The position numbers and the translations under genes are program-made. A model generated the notes under the pieces. The model was not told the origin of the DNA. It ran no database searches and worked only from the letters and a program-made list of their open reading frames with translations. A stretch of 64,000 nucleotides of DNA from Methylobacterium sp. UNC378MF (GTDB taxonomy: Bacteria > Pseudomonadota > Alphaproteobacteria > Rhizobiales > Beijerinckiaceae). Location of the stretch: NCBI RefSeq assembly GCF_900103195.1, contig NZ_FMWU01000013.1:1-64000 (forward strand), written 5' to 3'. This document shows positions 8,739 to 18,577 of this stretch, in pieces; positions within the stretch are counted from its first letter, which is position 1, and each line of letters starts with the position of its first letter.

Positions 8739-9187
8739 GGGTCTTCGTCTACCTCGACCTGAAGCTTTCCGCCGAATGCAGGCGAAATTCCAGCGCGAAA
8801 TCGCGAACGATCCCCGCTCCGGCCGTTCACCGAATGGATCGTCGCGATCCTTGCTTATTGGTCGGTGGAACGAAGGTCTTTGTCATGGCGATGCGTTTGA
8901 CAGGTCGAGGCGCCATGCTAGACAGCCGCGCGATCCCGAAGAGGGACCGCGCGAGACATGCCGGAGGGCCGGTCCGCGACAGTTCCGAGGCCTCAGCCGG
9001 CACCGTCCGATCCGACGGTCACGGGCGTCGAAGCCCGGCCTCTCCCGGTCCGGTTCATCGCAGGTTCAAATCCGCCCGCCCAGATCCGCCCGGCCCGGCC
9101 TGGACGGTATGACGGGCCGCCGAGACCGCTCTGCGGACCGATTCCAGGTCCGGCGCGCGGCGAGCCGCATCAGGAAGGAGTCACGCC
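8739..9187. other. Non-coding interval between DUF4164 and gap
   Basis: About 450 bases between divergent genes with no convincing protein gene. It holds the proposed gap promoter (8897-8924) and a long leader before gap. A GGTTCAAATCC string at 9063 looks like a tRNA T-loop but its stem does not pair. The zapA operon promoter should also lie near its left end. Confidence 0.5.
8897..8924 (+). promoter_or_regulatory. Candidate sigma-70 promoter for gap
   Basis: TTGACA (8897-8902) is followed after 16 bases by TAGACA (8919-8924), a fair alphaproteobacterial housekeeping promoter. If used, the gap transcript has a leader of about 255 bases. Confidence 0.4.
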
Positions 9188-10192
9188 GTGACGAAGGTTG
9201 CCATCAACGGGTTCGGACGCATCGGCCGCAACGTCCTGCGCGCAATCGCCGAGGCGGGGCGCAACGACATCGAGGTCGTGGCGATCAACGATCTCGGCCC
9301 GGTGGAGACCAACGCCCACCTGCTCCGCTTCGACTCCGTGCACGGTCGCTTCCCCGGCGAGGTCGCGGTCGACGGCGAGTTCCTGGTGGTGAACGGCAAG
9401 CGCATCAAGGTCACGGCCGTGCGCAACCCGGCGGAGCTGCCCCATCGCGACCTCGGCGTCGATATCGCGCTCGAATGCACCGGCATCTTCACCTCGAAGG
9501 ACAAGGCGAAGGCCCATCTCGACGCCGGCGCCAAGCGCGTCCTCGTCTCGGCCCCGGCCGATGGCGCCGACCTGACGGTGGTCTACGGCGTGAATCACGA
9601 CAAGCTGTCGAGCGAGCACCTTGTGGTCTCGAACGCGTCCTGCACCACGAACTGCCTCGCCCCGGTGGCGAAGGTGCTGGACGAGGCCGTCGGCATCGAG
9701 CGCGGCTTCATGACCACGATCCACTCCTACACAAACGACCAGCCGTCGCTGGATCAGATGCACAAGGATCTCTACCGGGCCCGCGCCGCGGCGCTCTCGA
9801 TGATCCCGACCTCGACCGGTGCCGCGAAGGCGGTCGGCCTCGTGCTGCCGGAGCTCAAGGGCAAGCTCGACGGCACCGCGATCCGCGTGCCGACCCCGAA
9901 CGTCTCGGCAGTCGACCTCGTCTTCACGGCCAAGCGCGCCACCACGGTCCAGGAAATCAACGACGCCATCAAGGCCGCCGCGGCCGGCCCGCTCAAGGGC
10001 GTCCTCGGCGTCACCGACCGGCCGAACGTCTCGATCGACTTCAACCACGATCCGCATTCCTCGACCTTCCACCTCGACCAGACCAAGGTCATGGACGGCG
10101 TGCTGGTGCGCATCCTGACGTGGTACGACAACGAGTGGGGCTTCTCGAACCGCATGGCCGACACCGCCGTGGCGATGGCCAAGCTCATCTGA
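9188..10192 (+). CDS. gap: Glyceraldehyde-3-phosphate dehydrogenase, type I
   Basis: Interconverts glyceraldehyde 3-phosphate and 1,3-bisphosphoglycerate with NAD(P). The 334-residue protein has the Rossmann start [17 protein letters not shown], the active-site segment [12 protein letters not shown] with catalytic Cys152, and [12 protein letters not shown] near the C-terminus, all standard. An AGGAAGGAG-rich site precedes the ATG. It heads the plus-strand block gap-(unknown)-pgk-(unknown)-fba, so the operon serves triose-phosphate metabolism. Confidence 0.97.
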   Translation: MTKVAINGFGRIGRNVLRAIAEAGRNDIEVVAINDLGPVETNAHLLRFDSVHGRFPGEVAVDGEFLVVNGKRIKVTAVRNPAELPHRDLGVDIALECTGIFTSKDKAKAHLDAGAKRVLVSAPADGADLTVVYGVNHDKLSSEHLVVSNASCTTNCLAPVAKVLDEAVGIERGFMTTIHSYTNDQPSLDQMHKDLYRARAAALSMIPTSTGAAKAVGLVLPELKGKLDGTAIRVPTPNVSAVDLVFTAKRATTVQEINDAIKAAAAGPLKGVLGVTDRPNVSIDFNHDPHSSTFHLDQTKVMDGVLVRILTWYDNEWGFSNRMADTAVAMAKLI

Positions 10193-10203
10193 GCCGGACT
10201 GCA

Positions 10204-10236
10204 GCGGTCGCCGCCTCCTGAGAGGTCGGCGGCCGC
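10204..10236 (+). terminator. Hairpin after gap
   Basis: GCGGTCGCCGCCTC pairs with GAGG-T-CGGCGGCCGC around a CTGA loop (one bulge, one G-U), starting 11 bases after the gap stop. It lacks a U-tract; it could attenuate read-through into pgk or protect the gap mRNA end. Confidence 0.45.
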
Positions 10237-10281
10237 ACCACTCTTCGGACGGCCTATCTTCGAACCAGGGACTCTCCAGGG

Positions 10282-10758
10282 ATGACCGACGCTTCGCAGG
10301 GCACGTCGAGCGGACTGGCTGCCGCGCCGCCCACCCCCAGGCCGGCTCCGCCGCCGCCCACCACACCCGCCGTGGCACCGACCGCCGCCTCCGCGGTCCC
10401 GTCGCACGCGCTCCCGGCAAACCAGCTCTTCGACCAGCTCGCGCGAATCGAGGACAAGTGCTCGCGCATCGAGGACAAGTACGCCCGCTCCGAGGCGCTG
10501 CTGTCCCGGGTCGAGGACAAGGTCGAGAACGCCGCGAACCGGATGAACGAATCCGCGCGCCAGTCCGACCTCGCGGCGCTCCGGACGGAGATGCGCGGCC
10601 TCGCCGAGCGCACCCGGCGCCTGCCCGGGACCGGCGCCCTCGTCCTCACCGCCGTCATCACGGCTATCCTGACGGTGGTTCTGATGGTCGCCGTCCAGCG
10701 GCTCAATCTCGACCGCCTGCTGCCGCAGCGGGCTACCATCGGCACCACCGCTCAGTAA
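10282..10758 (+). CDS. Small unknown membrane-anchored protein between gap and pgk
   Basis: I do not recognise a named family. The 158 residues show a proline/alanine-rich N-terminus (about 1-45), a charged helical part with repeated IEDK(C/Y)[15 protein letters not shown] heptads likely to form a coiled coil (about 50-95), and one hydrophobic helix near the end ([22 protein letters not shown], about 120-141). With no signal peptide and a C-terminal helix it is probably a tail-anchored inner-membrane protein. It is on the same strand within the gap-pgk block, 35 bases before pgk, so likely co-transcribed; its function is unknown. Confidence 0.75.
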   Translation: MTDASQGTSSGLAAAPPTPRPAPPPPTTPAVAPTAASAVPSHALPANQLFDQLARIEDKCSRIEDKYARSEALLSRVEDKVENAANRMNESARQSDLAALRTEMRGLAERTRRLPGTGALVLTAVITAILTVVLMVAVQRLNLDRLLPQRATIGTTAQ

Positions 10759-10793
10759 CCGCCCTCACCTCGCACAGGACCGCACCAGACCGC

Positions 10794-11996
10794 ATGAGCG
10801 CCTTCCGCACCCTCGACGACGCCGGCTCCCTCACGGGCAAGCGGGTCCTCATGCGCGTCGACCTGAACGTGCCCATGGAGAACGGCCGGGTGACCGACGC
10901 GACCCGGATCGAGCGCGTCGCGCCGACGATCCGTGAAGTCGCCGCGCAGGGCGCCAAGGTGATCCTTCTCGCCCATTTCGGCCGACCGAAGGGCAAGCGC
11001 GAGCCGAAGGACTCGCTGGAGCCAGTGGTTCCGGCGCTGAGCGCCGCCCTCGGGCGCGACGTCGCCTTCGCGGCGGACTGCGTCGGCGACGCGGCCGCGG
11101 AGGCCGTCGCGGCCCTGAAGGACGGCGACGTCCTCCTCCTCGAAAACACCCGCTACCATCCGGGCGAGGAGAAGAACGATGCGGCCTTCGCAGACGCCCT
11201 GGCGGCGAACGGTGATGTCTACGTCAACGAGGCCTTCTCGGCGGCCCACCGCGCCCACGCGTCCACCGAGGGTCTGGCGCACCGGCTGCCGGCCTATGCC
11301 GGCCGCGAGATGCAGGCCGAACTCGACGCGCTGACCAAGGGCCTGGAATCGCCGCAGCGCCCGGTGATCGCGCTGGTCGGCGGCGCCAAGGTCTCCTCCA
11401 AGATCGATCTCCTGGAGAACCTCGTCGCCAAGGTCGACATGCTGGTTATCGGCGGCGGCATGGCCAACACCTTCCTGCACGCGCAGGGCAAGGGGATCGG
11501 CAAGTCCCTCTGCGAGAAGGATCTCGCCGGGACCGCCACGCGGATCCTGGCGGCGGCCGAGAAGGCCGGCTGCCGGATCATCCTACCGGTCGACGCGATC
11601 GCCGCGACCGAGTTCAAGGCGCAGGCCCCCCACGAGACCGTGCCGGTGGATGCCGTGCCGGACGCGAGCATGATCCTTGATGCCGGACCGCGCTCGGTCG
11701 CCGAGATCAACGCGGCCATCGACGGGGCCAAAACCCTCGTTTGGAACGGCCCGCTGGGCGCCTTCGAGCTCGCCCCGTTCGACGCCGCCACCGTGGCCGC
11801 CGCCAAGCACGCTGCCGCGCGGACGAAGGACGGCCAGCTCGTCTCGGTAGCGGGCGGTGGCGACACCGTGGCCGCGCTCAACCATGCCGGGGTGGCGCAG
11901 GACTTCACCTACGTCTCGACAGCCGGCGGCGCCTTCCTCGAGTGGCTCGAGGGCAAGGCCCTCCCGGGCGTCGAGGCGCTGCGGGCGAAGGGCTGA
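10794..11996 (+). CDS. pgk: Phosphoglycerate kinase
   Basis: Transfers phosphate between 1,3-bisphosphoglycerate and ADP. The 400-residue protein has the N-terminal substrate motif [15 protein letters not shown], the basic patch [11 protein letters not shown], and the C-terminal nucleotide loop [13 protein letters not shown] chose the ATG at 10794, since an open frame further upstream overlaps the preceding gene and has no family similarity. Length is standard. Confidence 0.97.
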   Translation: MSAFRTLDDAGSLTGKRVLMRVDLNVPMENGRVTDATRIERVAPTIREVAAQGAKVILLAHFGRPKGKREPKDSLEPVVPALSAALGRDVAFAADCVGDAAAEAVAALKDGDVLLLENTRYHPGEEKNDAAFADALAANGDVYVNEAFSAAHRAHASTEGLAHRLPAYAGREMQAELDALTKGLESPQRPVIALVGGAKVSSKIDLLENLVAKVDMLVIGGGMANTFLHAQGKGIGKSLCEKDLAGTATRILAAAEKAGCRIILPVDAIAATEFKAQAPHETVPVDAVPDASMILDAGPRSVAEINAAIDGAKTLVWNGPLGAFELAPFDAATVAAAKHAAARTKDGQLVSVAGGGDTVAALNHAGVAQDFTYVSTAGGAFLEWLEGKALPGVEALRAKG

Positions 11997-12074
11997 GACG
12001 GCCGCTTTGCTCTCCTCCCCCGGCGGCATGGCCCTATCTATATTGCCGGCCGTCTTCAGCCGGGAGCCGGGTCG

Positions 12075-12347
12075 ATGGGGCACGACGTGGAGAACGCGAG
12101 ATTCGAGATCCTGAAGGGCATTCAGACGATCCTTGCAGATCCGAGGGCGAAGACGGCGGCGCGCTTCGATAGACTTGAGGCACGGACCGATCGCCCCGAT
12201 CTCGGCACGCGCAACGATCGCAGGAACGCGGCGGGAATGCTCGTGACGATGCGGGCCAGAGCGGGCGACTTCGACGCGCGGGTTAGCGGGCCGGACCGGC
12301 TGAGGATCATCCGCCGAAAGAATGCCCTGCGCCGTGTGGGAGATTGA
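12075..12347 (+). CDS. Possible small unknown protein between pgk and fba
   Basis: A 90-residue open frame beginning MGHDVENARFEILKGIQTIL and then rich in Arg and Asp. No recognised domain, signal or membrane segment. The N-terminal third looks like a real amphipathic helix, but the Arg-rich remainder (RMRARAGDFDARV-like) could be out-of-frame decay. It could instead be an untranslated spacer carrying the fba promoter (an AT-rich TATCTATATTG at about 12035). Low confidence. Confidence 0.35.
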   Translation: MGHDVENARFEILKGIQTILADPRAKTAARFDRLEARTDRPDLGTRNDRRNAAGMLVTMRARAGDFDARVSGPDRLRIIRRKNALRRVGD

Positions 12348-12456
12348 CCGAAAGCAAGGCACTCGGCAGAGCGACACGATACAGCTCAGCTGAGGGCCTG
12401 ACGGCACCTCCGGCGATCGGGCGGACGACCAAACGGGAAACGGGAAGACACGCACG

Positions 12457-13527
12457 ATGGCACGCATCACCCTCCGGCAGCTCCTCGATCACGCCGCTGA
12501 ATACGAGTACGGCGTGCCCGCCTTCAACCTGAACAACATGGAGCAGGGGCTCGCCATCATGGCGGCGGCCGACGCCGCCGACGCGCCGGTGATCCTCCAG
12601 GCGAGTCGCGGCGCCCGCGCCTACGCGAACGACGTCGTGCTGGCCAAGCTGATCGACGGCCTTGTCGAGATCTACCCGCACATCCCGGTCTGCATGCATC
12701 TCGACCACGGTAACAACGAAGCGACCTGCGCCACCGCCATCCAGTACGGCTTCACCTCCGTGATGATGGACGGCTCGCTGAAGGCCGATGGCAAGACCCC
12801 GGCCGACTACAATTACAACGTCGAGATCACGCGCAACGTCACCAAGATGGCCCACTGGGCCGGCGTCTCGGTCGAGGGCGAACTGGGCGTGCTCGGGTCC
12901 CTGGAGAGCGGCCAGGGCGAGGCCGAGGACGGCCACGGCGCCGAGGGCACGCTGAGCCACGACCAGCTCCTCACCGATCCGGACGAGGCGGTGAAGTTCG
13001 TCGAGGCCACGAAGGTCGATGCGCTGGCGGTGGCCATGGGTACCAGCCACGGCGCCTACAAGTTCACCCGCAAGCCCGACGGTGAGGTGCTGGCGATGAA
13101 CGTGATCGAGGAGATCCACCGCCGCCTGCCGACGACCCACCTCGTCATGCACGGCTCCTCGTCGGTGCCGCAGGACCTGCAGGACATCATCAACCGGTAC
13201 GGCGGTCAGATGAAGCCGACCTGGGGCGTCCCGGTCGAGGAGATCCAGCGCGGCATCAAGCACGGCGTGCGCAAGATCAACATCGACACCGACAACCGCA
13301 TGGCGATGACCGGCCAGATCCGGAAGGTGCTCACCGAGAACCCTTCGGAATTCGACCCGCGCAAGTATCTGAAGCCCGCCATGGAAGCGATGACGAAGCT
13401 CTGCAAGCAGCGCTTCGAGGAGTTCAACACCGCCGGCAAGGGCTCGAAGATCCGGCCGATCTCCGTCGCCGAGATGGCGAAGCGCTACGCCAGCGGCTCT
13501 CTCGATCCGAAGATCGGCGCGCGATAG
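12457..13527 (+). CDS. fba: Class II fructose-bisphosphate aldolase (Calvin-cycle subtype)
   Basis: Zinc-dependent aldolase joining or splitting fructose 1,6-bisphosphate, and sedoheptulose bisphosphate in related enzymes. The 356-residue protein contains the zinc-site motif MHLDHGNN (around residue 83) and the second conserved block HGSSSVPQ, and matches the class II B subtype found beside gap and pgk in many Alphaproteobacteria. Placed after pgk on the same strand it completes the triose-phosphate block. Confidence 0.96.
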   Translation: MARITLRQLLDHAAEYEYGVPAFNLNNMEQGLAIMAAADAADAPVILQASRGARAYANDVVLAKLIDGLVEIYPHIPVCMHLDHGNNEATCATAIQYGFTSVMMDGSLKADGKTPADYNYNVEITRNVTKMAHWAGVSVEGELGVLGSLESGQGEAEDGHGAEGTLSHDQLLTDPDEAVKFVEATKVDALAVAMGTSHGAYKFTRKPDGEVLAMNVIEEIHRRLPTTHLVMHGSSSVPQDLQDIINRYGGQMKPTWGVPVEEIQRGIKHGVRKINIDTDNRMAMTGQIRKVLTENPSEFDPRKYLKPAMEAMTKLCKQRFEEFNTAGKGSKIRPISVAEMAKRYASGSLDPKIGAR

Positions 13528-13547
13528 AACGCGGGTTGTCAACTTCG

Positions 13548-14192
13548 ATGAGCAACATCGCCCGTCTCGCCCTGCTCGGGCCACACGGCCTCGAGGCGGA
13601 TGGCATCGCGGATTTCGTGGCAGCCTTGAAGGCCGCCTGCGAAGCCGGCGAAGTCGCCGCCGTGATCCTGCGCCTTGCGGCCACCGACGAGCGCGCGCTG
13701 ACGGCGCGCGTCAAGTTGGTAGCTCCGGTTGCCCAGGAACACGGTGCAGCCCTGGTCGTGGCTTGCCCGGGCTTCTTGGGTGACCTCGCGACCGTGGCGG
13801 TCCGCGGCGGTGCCGACGGCATCCACGTCGACAAGCCCCGCGATCTGAAGGATTTGCGCGGCCAGCTGCGGGATGGGCGTATTCTCGGCGCCGGAGGCCT
13901 GGAGACCAAGCACGCCGCCATGGAGGCCGGAGAGGTCGGGGTCGATTACCTGATGTTCGGTGGCCTCTACCCGGACGGCGTGGCGCCCGACGCGGAGACC
14001 GTGCGCGCCCGTGCCTCCTGGTGGGCCGAGATCTTCGAGACGCCCTGCGTGGCGGTCGCGGCCGCCGCAGAGGAGATTGCGCCGCTCGGCGCAACCGGTG
14101 CGGAGTTCGTCGGATTGGAGAGCGGCTTGTGGCTGCCGGATCCGGGCGCCGTCGCAAGGGCTCAGCAGGCTGTTCGGGAGGCGGCCGCGTGA
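13548..14192 (+). CDS. Thiamine-phosphate synthase-like protein (ThiE/TenI family)
   Basis: A TIM-barrel protein of 214 residues related to thiamine-phosphate synthase: segments GADGIHVDK and DYLMFGGLYPDG match the phosphate-binding strands of the ThiE/TenI fold. I use the ATG at 13548; an upstream TTG (13536) is also in frame. No other thiamine gene is nearby; it follows fba by 20 bases and overlaps the next gene (GTGA), so it may be a divergent paralogue rather than the main ThiE. The exact reaction is uncertain. Confidence 0.75.
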   Translation: MSNIARLALLGPHGLEADGIADFVAALKAACEAGEVAAVILRLAATDERALTARVKLVAPVAQEHGAALVVACPGFLGDLATVAVRGGADGIHVDKPRDLKDLRGQLRDGRILGAGGLETKHAAMEAGEVGVDYLMFGGLYPDGVAPDAETVRARASWWAEIFETPCVAVAAAAEEIAPLGATGAEFVGLESGLWLPDPGAVARAQQAVREAAA

Positions 14193-15241
14193 GGCGCCGT
14201 ATCGCGCACCACGTTGTGGCTTTCGTCGGAGCCACCGTGTTGGCCCTGCCAGCCTGGGCTGCTTCTGGGCCGGCCGACCCGGCCGGAACGCCGCCCCCCG
14301 GGTCGATCGGCTCGACGGCGCAGACCGGCAAGAAGCCGATGCCGGAACTGCCGAGCCCGTACACGCCGAACTACACGCGGGGCGCCGTGCCGCCGCCGGG
14401 CAGCCAGCCGCCGGACCTCGCCTACGGAGCCTATCAAAGGGGCCAGTACGTCACCGCCTTCCGAGAGGCGACCAAGCGCATCGAGGCGAATCCGAAGGAT
14501 GCCGCCGCCATGACGCTGCTCGGGGAATTGTACAATCAGGGCCTCGGCGTGAAGCAGGATCCGGTGAAGGCGGCCGACTGGTACCGCCTGGCCGCAGCGC
14601 AGAACGACGCGTCGGCCATGGCGTCCCTCGGGCTGATGGCCCTCGACGGCCGCGGCATGCCGAAGGATCCGAAGGCTGGGCGTCGCTGGCTGGAACAGGC
14701 GACTTCCCACGGCTCGCCGACCGCCGCCTACAATCTCGGCCTGATCCTGATCGGTACCGGAGCCACCGCCGACGAGGCAGCGGCCGCCACGCAGTTCCGC
14801 AAGGCGGCCGAGGCCGAGATCGGCCCCGCTCAGCACGATCTGGGCGTGCTCTACCTGCAGGGCCGCGGCCTGCCGAAGGACCCGTCCAAGGCTGCGGCCT
14901 GGTTCCGGCGCGGAGCCGATAATGGCGATCTCGCCAGCGAGGTGGAATACGCGATCCTGCTGTTCAATGGCACCGGCGTTACGAAGGACGAGCGCGCGGC
15001 CGCCCGCTACTTCCTGCACGCGGCATCGCGCGGCAACGCCATCGCGCAGAACCGCGTCGCGCGGCTCTACGCGGTCGGCCGCGGCGTAGCCAAGAACCCC
15101 GTGGAGGCCGCGGCCTGGAATCTCGCTGCGGCCGGACAGGGCTTGTCCGATGCTTGGCTGGACCAGACTCTGTCCGGCCTCTCTGCCGACGAGCGCACAC
15201 GCGCCGAGCGACTTGCCAACGAGCGGATCGAGCAGCGCTGA
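14189..15241 (+). CDS. Exported Sel1-like repeat protein
   Basis: A 350-residue protein starting at GTG 14189, overlapping the preceding stop. It has a basic N-terminus and a hydrophobic signal peptide ending near PAWAAS (about residues 1-22), a proline-rich spacer, then six or so Sel1/TPR-type helical repeats (for example YNQGLGVKQDPVKAADWYR, YLQGRGLPKDPSKAAAWFR, YAVGRGVAKNPVEAAAWN). Such proteins act as periplasmic protein-protein scaffolds. It ends four bases before a convergent gene. Confidence 0.88.
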   Translation: MRRRIAHHVVAFVGATVLALPAWAASGPADPAGTPPPGSIGSTAQTGKKPMPELPSPYTPNYTRGAVPPPGSQPPDLAYGAYQRGQYVTAFREATKRIEANPKDAAAMTLLGELYNQGLGVKQDPVKAADWYRLAAAQNDASAMASLGLMALDGRGMPKDPKAGRRWLEQATSHGSPTAAYNLGLILIGTGATADEAAAATQFRKAAEAEIGPAQHDLGVLYLQGRGLPKDPSKAAAWFRRGADNGDLASEVEYAILLFNGTGVTKDERAAARYFLHAASRGNAIAQNRVARLYAVGRGVAKNPVEAAAWNLAAAGQGLSDAWLDQTLSGLSADERTRAERLANERIEQR

Positions 15242-15245
15242 GCCG

Positions 15246-15686
15246 CTATCCCTCGGCCTTCGACCAGTCGACGCCGGCCTCGAGATGCGGCAGCAGGACG
15301 ACGCTCTCCTGCTCGTTCGGGTCTGTCCGGGCAATCACCGCGGTGACCGGCTCGGTCTGGCTCCGATTGTAGGGCAGATGCGGTACGTCGGCGGCGATGT
15401 AGACGAACTCGCCGGCCCCCGCGATCGCGTGGTTCTCCAGACGCTCACCCCAGAAGCAGCCCGACACGCCAGACAGCACGTAGATCGCCGTCTCGTGGGA
15501 TTCGTGCTTGTGGGCGTGGGCACGCTCGCCGGGGGGGATCTCCAGGAGCTGCATGTGCAGCGCCTTCGCGCCCACAGCTTCGGCAGAGACCGCCGGACGA
15601 TAGATGTGCCCCTGCTTGCCCCGGAACGGTGCACTCTCGTGCACCACCCGGAACCCCTGTGTCTCCGTGTCGGATCCGGAACTCAT
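15246..15686 (-). CDS. Cupin-domain protein
   Basis: A 146-residue single-domain cupin: the metal-ligand motif appears as HAHKHESHETAIYVLSG (about residues 55-71), and the second motif around VPHLPYN. The ATG at 15686 overlaps the stop of the upstream AhpD-like gene (ATGA). The substrate is unknown; pairing with an AhpD-like protein suggests detoxification or redox metabolism. No signal peptide. Confidence 0.85.
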   Translation of the reverse strand: MSSGSDTETQGFRVVHESAPFRGKQGHIYRPAVSAEAVGAKALHMQLLEIPPGERAHAHKHESHETAIYVLSGVSGCFWGERLENHAIAGAGEFVYIAADVPHLPYNRSQTEPVTAVIARTDPNEQESVVLLPHLEAGVDWSKAEG

Positions 15687-16096
15687 GAACCTTCCTCCAC
15701 TCTGAAGGCGGAATCGACTGGGATCTGCATGCCGTTGACCAGCGCGTTGGTCTGGTTGGCCATCCCGACCACGGCCAGGAACTCGCCGTGCTGCTCTGCC
15801 GTCAAGCCCTTGGCTCGCGCCGCCGCGGTGTGGGAATGGATGCAGTACGGACAGCCATTGGCGATCGAGACCGCGATGTAGACCAGCTCCTTGGTCAGGG
15901 GATCCAGGCTCCCCGCCCCCATGACGGTCTTCAGCGTCGACCATGTCCGTTCGAGCAATGCCGGATCATTGGCGAGGCCGCGCCAGAAGTTGTTGATGAA
16001 GTCGGAGCCGCGGGTCGCCCGGATGTCGGCGAAGACCGCACTTACACGCGGTTCGGCTTCGGCCTCAGCGTCAGACCAGAGCTTCACGGTCGCCAT
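15683..16096 (-). CDS. Carboxymuconolactone decarboxylase / AhpD-family protein
   Basis: A 137-residue all-helical protein with the redox motif CPYCIHSH (about residues 80-87), the CxxC plus His typical of AhpD-like peroxidase-type members. It lies 15 bases downstream of the DUF779 gene and overlaps the cupin gene, so it is probably one operon. It may reduce peroxides or act in quinone/aldehyde stress; the true substrate cannot be read from sequence. Confidence 0.88.
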   Translation of the reverse strand: MATVKLWSDAEAEAEPRVSAVFADIRATRGSDFINNFWRGLANDPALLERTWSTLKTVMGAGSLDPLTKELVYIAVSIANGCPYCIHSHTAAARAKGLTAEQHGEFLAVVGMANQTNALVNGMQIPVDSAFRVEEGS

Positions 16097-16111
16097 CGCG
16101 GCCCCCTCCTC

Positions 16112-16537
16112 TCAGAGCTTGCATGCCCCCTCGAGCGCCCGATTCTCGGCGTCCGAGAACAGGCGCGAGCGAATATGAAAACGCTTCTCACGCCCGTTTT
16201 CCAAGGAGAACATGCCGCCGCGTCCCGGCACGACGTCGAGGATCAGATGCGTGTGCTTCCAGACCTCGAACTGCGACCGGCTGATGAAGAAGTCCGCGCC
16301 GCCGACGGTGCCGAGATTGACGTCGCCGTCACCGACGACGAAGTCCCCGACGGGGTAGCACATCGGCGAGGACCCGTCGCAGCAGCCGCCCGACTGGTGA
16401 AACATGACCGGCCCGTACTCGCCCCGCAGCTCGTCGATCAGTGCGAGGGCCGCGGGTGTGGCGGTAACCCGCAGGGGCGTTCCGTCGGCGCCGGCCTGCT
16501 GCGCGACGTTGTCGTCCAAGGCCTGATCCGAACTCAT
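16112..16537 (-). CDS. DUF779 protein linked to aldehyde dehydrogenase
   Basis: A 141-residue protein with the DUF779 signature FHQSGGCCDGSSPMCYP (twin cysteines and a later Cys, likely a metal or redox site) and the HTHLILDVVPGRGGMFSLE block. GAGGATGAC directly before the ATG at 16537 is the ribosome site; an open frame extends further upstream without similarity. DUF779 genes commonly neighbour NAD-dependent acetaldehyde dehydrogenases, and one lies 0.5 kb upstream on the same strand here. Function unknown. Confidence 0.88.
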   Translation of the reverse strand: MSSDQALDDNVAQQAGADGTPLRVTATPAALALIDELRGEYGPVMFHQSGGCCDGSSPMCYPVGDFVVGDGDVNLGTVGGADFFISRSQFEVWKHTHLILDVVPGRGGMFSLENGREKRFHIRSRLFSDAENRALEGACKL

Positions 16538-17053
16538 GTCATCCTCCGCAGTCGTTGTCTGAATATGCGTGGTCACCTGCGGTTTTCCACGGTCGATCGT
16601 TCGCACTTCCGCTGACGCCGAAGGGCGTGTTCGCGTCGACGGAGCGCTGTATGCGCCGCCCAAGCGGACCGGACGTGCCCGTCCCGGTCGGTCGGACCGG
16701 TGCCGTCTGCTTCGTCCTCATCCTGCTCAGCTCGGCCTGACCGACCGCGGCCGCCGCATGGCTTGTTCTCCGGGCCCAGCCCCGCCGGTCCCTGAGCGTG
16801 GAGCACGCGCGCCCTGCCGCTGGGACCCCAACGTCGCGCCTGCCAAGCTCATGGGCTTCGCGGGCCTGGAAACTCCGCTGGACCACATGCCCAGCGTCAG
16901 CGTCGATACCGGGCCCGCGGCCTCCAGAGCGCGATCGTCAATGCCCTTTTCCGAAAGGGGCGGCCCGTGTTGAGCACGGCGATCTGGAATCGAAAAAGCC
17001 CCGGCCGCAAGGCCGGGGCTGAAGTTGCTTCGGGGGTTAACCCGGAAAGAACC
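16538..17053. other. Interval between aldehyde dehydrogenase and DUF779
   Basis: About 515 bases. It contains the aldehyde dehydrogenase terminator (16993-17020). The remaining 450 bases hold only short, unconvincing frames; I see no recognisable gene, and assume the DUF779 promoter lies here. Confidence 0.5.
16993..17020 (-). terminator. Intrinsic terminator of the aldehyde dehydrogenase gene
   Basis: A perfect 10-bp stem AGCCCCGGCC/GGCCGGGGCT with a 4-base loop, followed on the minus strand by a run of five T. It starts 33 bases past the stop codon. Confidence 0.9.
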
Positions 17054-18577
17054 TCAGAAGAATCCGAGCTTCTTGGCCGAGTAGCTGACCAGCATGTTTT
17101 TGGTCTGCTGGTAGTGGTCGAGCATCATTTTGTGAGTCTCGCGGCCGATGCCGGACTGCTTGTAGCCGCCGAAGGCCGCATGGGCCGGATAGGCGTGGTA
17201 GCAGTTCGTCCAGACCCGGCCGGCCTGGATCGCCCGGCCGAAGCGGTAGGCGCGGGTCCCGTCGCGGGTCCACACGCCGGCGCCGAGGCCGTAGAGCGTG
17301 TCGTTCGCGATAGAGAGCGCCTCGGCATCGTCCTTGAAGGTCGTGACCGACAGGACCGGCCCGAAGATCTCCTCCTGGAAGATGCGCATCTTGTTGTGGC
17401 CGCGGAACACGGTCGGCTTCACGTAGAAGCCCTCGGCGAACTCGCCGTCCTTGACGTTGCGCTCGCCGCCGGTGAGCAGCTGGGCGCCCTCCTGCCGGCC
17501 GATGTCGATGTAGGAGAGGATCTTCTCCATCTGCTCGCCCGAGGCCTGGGCACCGATCATCGTAGCCGGATCCAGCGGCGAACCCTGCGTGATCGCCTCG
17601 ACGCGCTTCAACGCGCGCTCCATGAATCGGTCGTAGATCGATTCGTGCACGAGCGCGCGGCTCGGGCAGGTGCAGACCTCGCCCTGGTTGAGGGCGAACA
17701 TCGTGAAGCCCTCGAGGGCCTTGTCGAAGAAGTCGTCGTCCTCGTTCGCGACGTCGGCGAAGAAGATGTTCGGCGACTTGCCGCCGAGCTCCAGCGTCAC
17801 CGGGATCAGGTTCTGCGACGCGTACTGCATGATGAGGCGGCCCGTGGTCGTCTCACCCGTGAAAGCGATCTTGGCGATCCGCGGCGAGGAGGCGAGCGGC
17901 TTGCCGGCCTCGAGGCCGAAGCCGTTGACGATGTTGAGAACGCCCGGCGGCAGCAGGTCGCCGATGATCTCCATCAGCACCAGCACGGAGGCCGGGGTCT
18001 GCTCGGCGGGCTTCAGGACCACGCAATTGCCGGCGGCGAGCGCCGGGGCGAGTTTCCACACCGCCATCAGGATCGGGAAGTTCCACGGGATGATCTGGCC
18101 GACGACGCCGAGCGGCTCGTGGAAATGGTAGGCGACCGTGTCGTGGTCGATCTCGGAGATCGAGCCCTCCTGCGCCCGCACGCAGCCCGCAAAGTAGCGA
18201 AAATGGTCGATGGCCAGCGGGATGTCGGCGTTGGTGGTCTCACGGATCGGCTTGCCGTTGTCCCAGGTCTCGGCGAGCGCGATCAGATCGAGGTTCTCCT
18301 CCATCCGGTCGGCCATCTTGAGGAGGATGCGGGCGCGCTCGGCCGGCGCCGTGCGCCCCCAGGCTTCCTTGGCCGCATGGGCGGCGTCGAGCGCCTTCTC
18401 GACATCCTGCGCGTCGGAGCGGGCCACCTCGCACACCACCTTACCCGTGATCGGGGAGGTGTTCTCGAAGTAGCGGCCCGCCGCGGGAGCGACCCACTGG
18501 CCGCCGATGAAGTTCTCGTAACGGGCCGAGAAGGGCGACTTGACCTTGGCGTCGCCGAGGAATTCCGGCTTGTTCAT
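17054..18577 (-). CDS. NAD-dependent aldehyde dehydrogenase (acetaldehyde-type)
   Basis: Oxidises aldehydes such as acetaldehyde to acids. The 507-residue protein has the full ALDH fold: PWNFP (164-168), the glutamate motif LELGGKSP (Glu263) and catalytic Cys302 in NQGEVCTC. It is closest to the ExaC/AldA group found with DUF779. The start is the ATG at 18577; an open frame reaching 18784 has no family similarity. In a methylotroph or ethanol user it would follow a quinoprotein alcohol dehydrogenase. Transcription ends at a strong terminator. Confidence 0.94.
   Translation of the reverse strand: MNKPEFLGDAKVKSPFSARYENFIGGQWVAPAAGRYFENTSPITGKVVCEVARSDAQDVEKALDAAHAAKEAWGRTAPAERARILLKMADRMEENLDLIALAETWDNGKPIRETTNADIPLAIDHFRYFAGCVRAQEGSISEIDHDTVAYHFHEPLGVVGQIIPWNFPILMAVWKLAPALAAGNCVVLKPAEQTPASVLVLMEIIGDLLPPGVLNIVNGFGLEAGKPLASSPRIAKIAFTGETTTGRLIMQYASQNLIPVTLELGGKSPNIFFADVANEDDDFFDKALEGFTMFALNQGEVCTCPSRALVHESIYDRFMERALKRVEAITQGSPLDPATMIGAQASGEQMEKILSYIDIGRQEGAQLLTGGERNVKDGEFAEGFYVKPTVFRGHNKMRIFQEEIFGPVLSVTTFKDDAEALSIANDTLYGLGAGVWTRDGTRAYRFGRAIQAGRVWTNCYHAYPAHAAFGGYKQSGIGRETHKMMLDHYQQTKNMLVSYSAKKLGFF

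Noticed and set aside
9020..9090. GGTTCAAATCC at about 9063 looks like a tRNA T-loop.
   Set aside because: The flanking bases do not form a five-pair T stem, and no matching acceptor, D or anticodon arms are found at the right spacing.
13500..13560. Possible TPP riboswitch before the ThiE-like gene.
   Set aside because: Only 20 bases separate it from fba; no room for a THI element and no CUGAGA motif seen.
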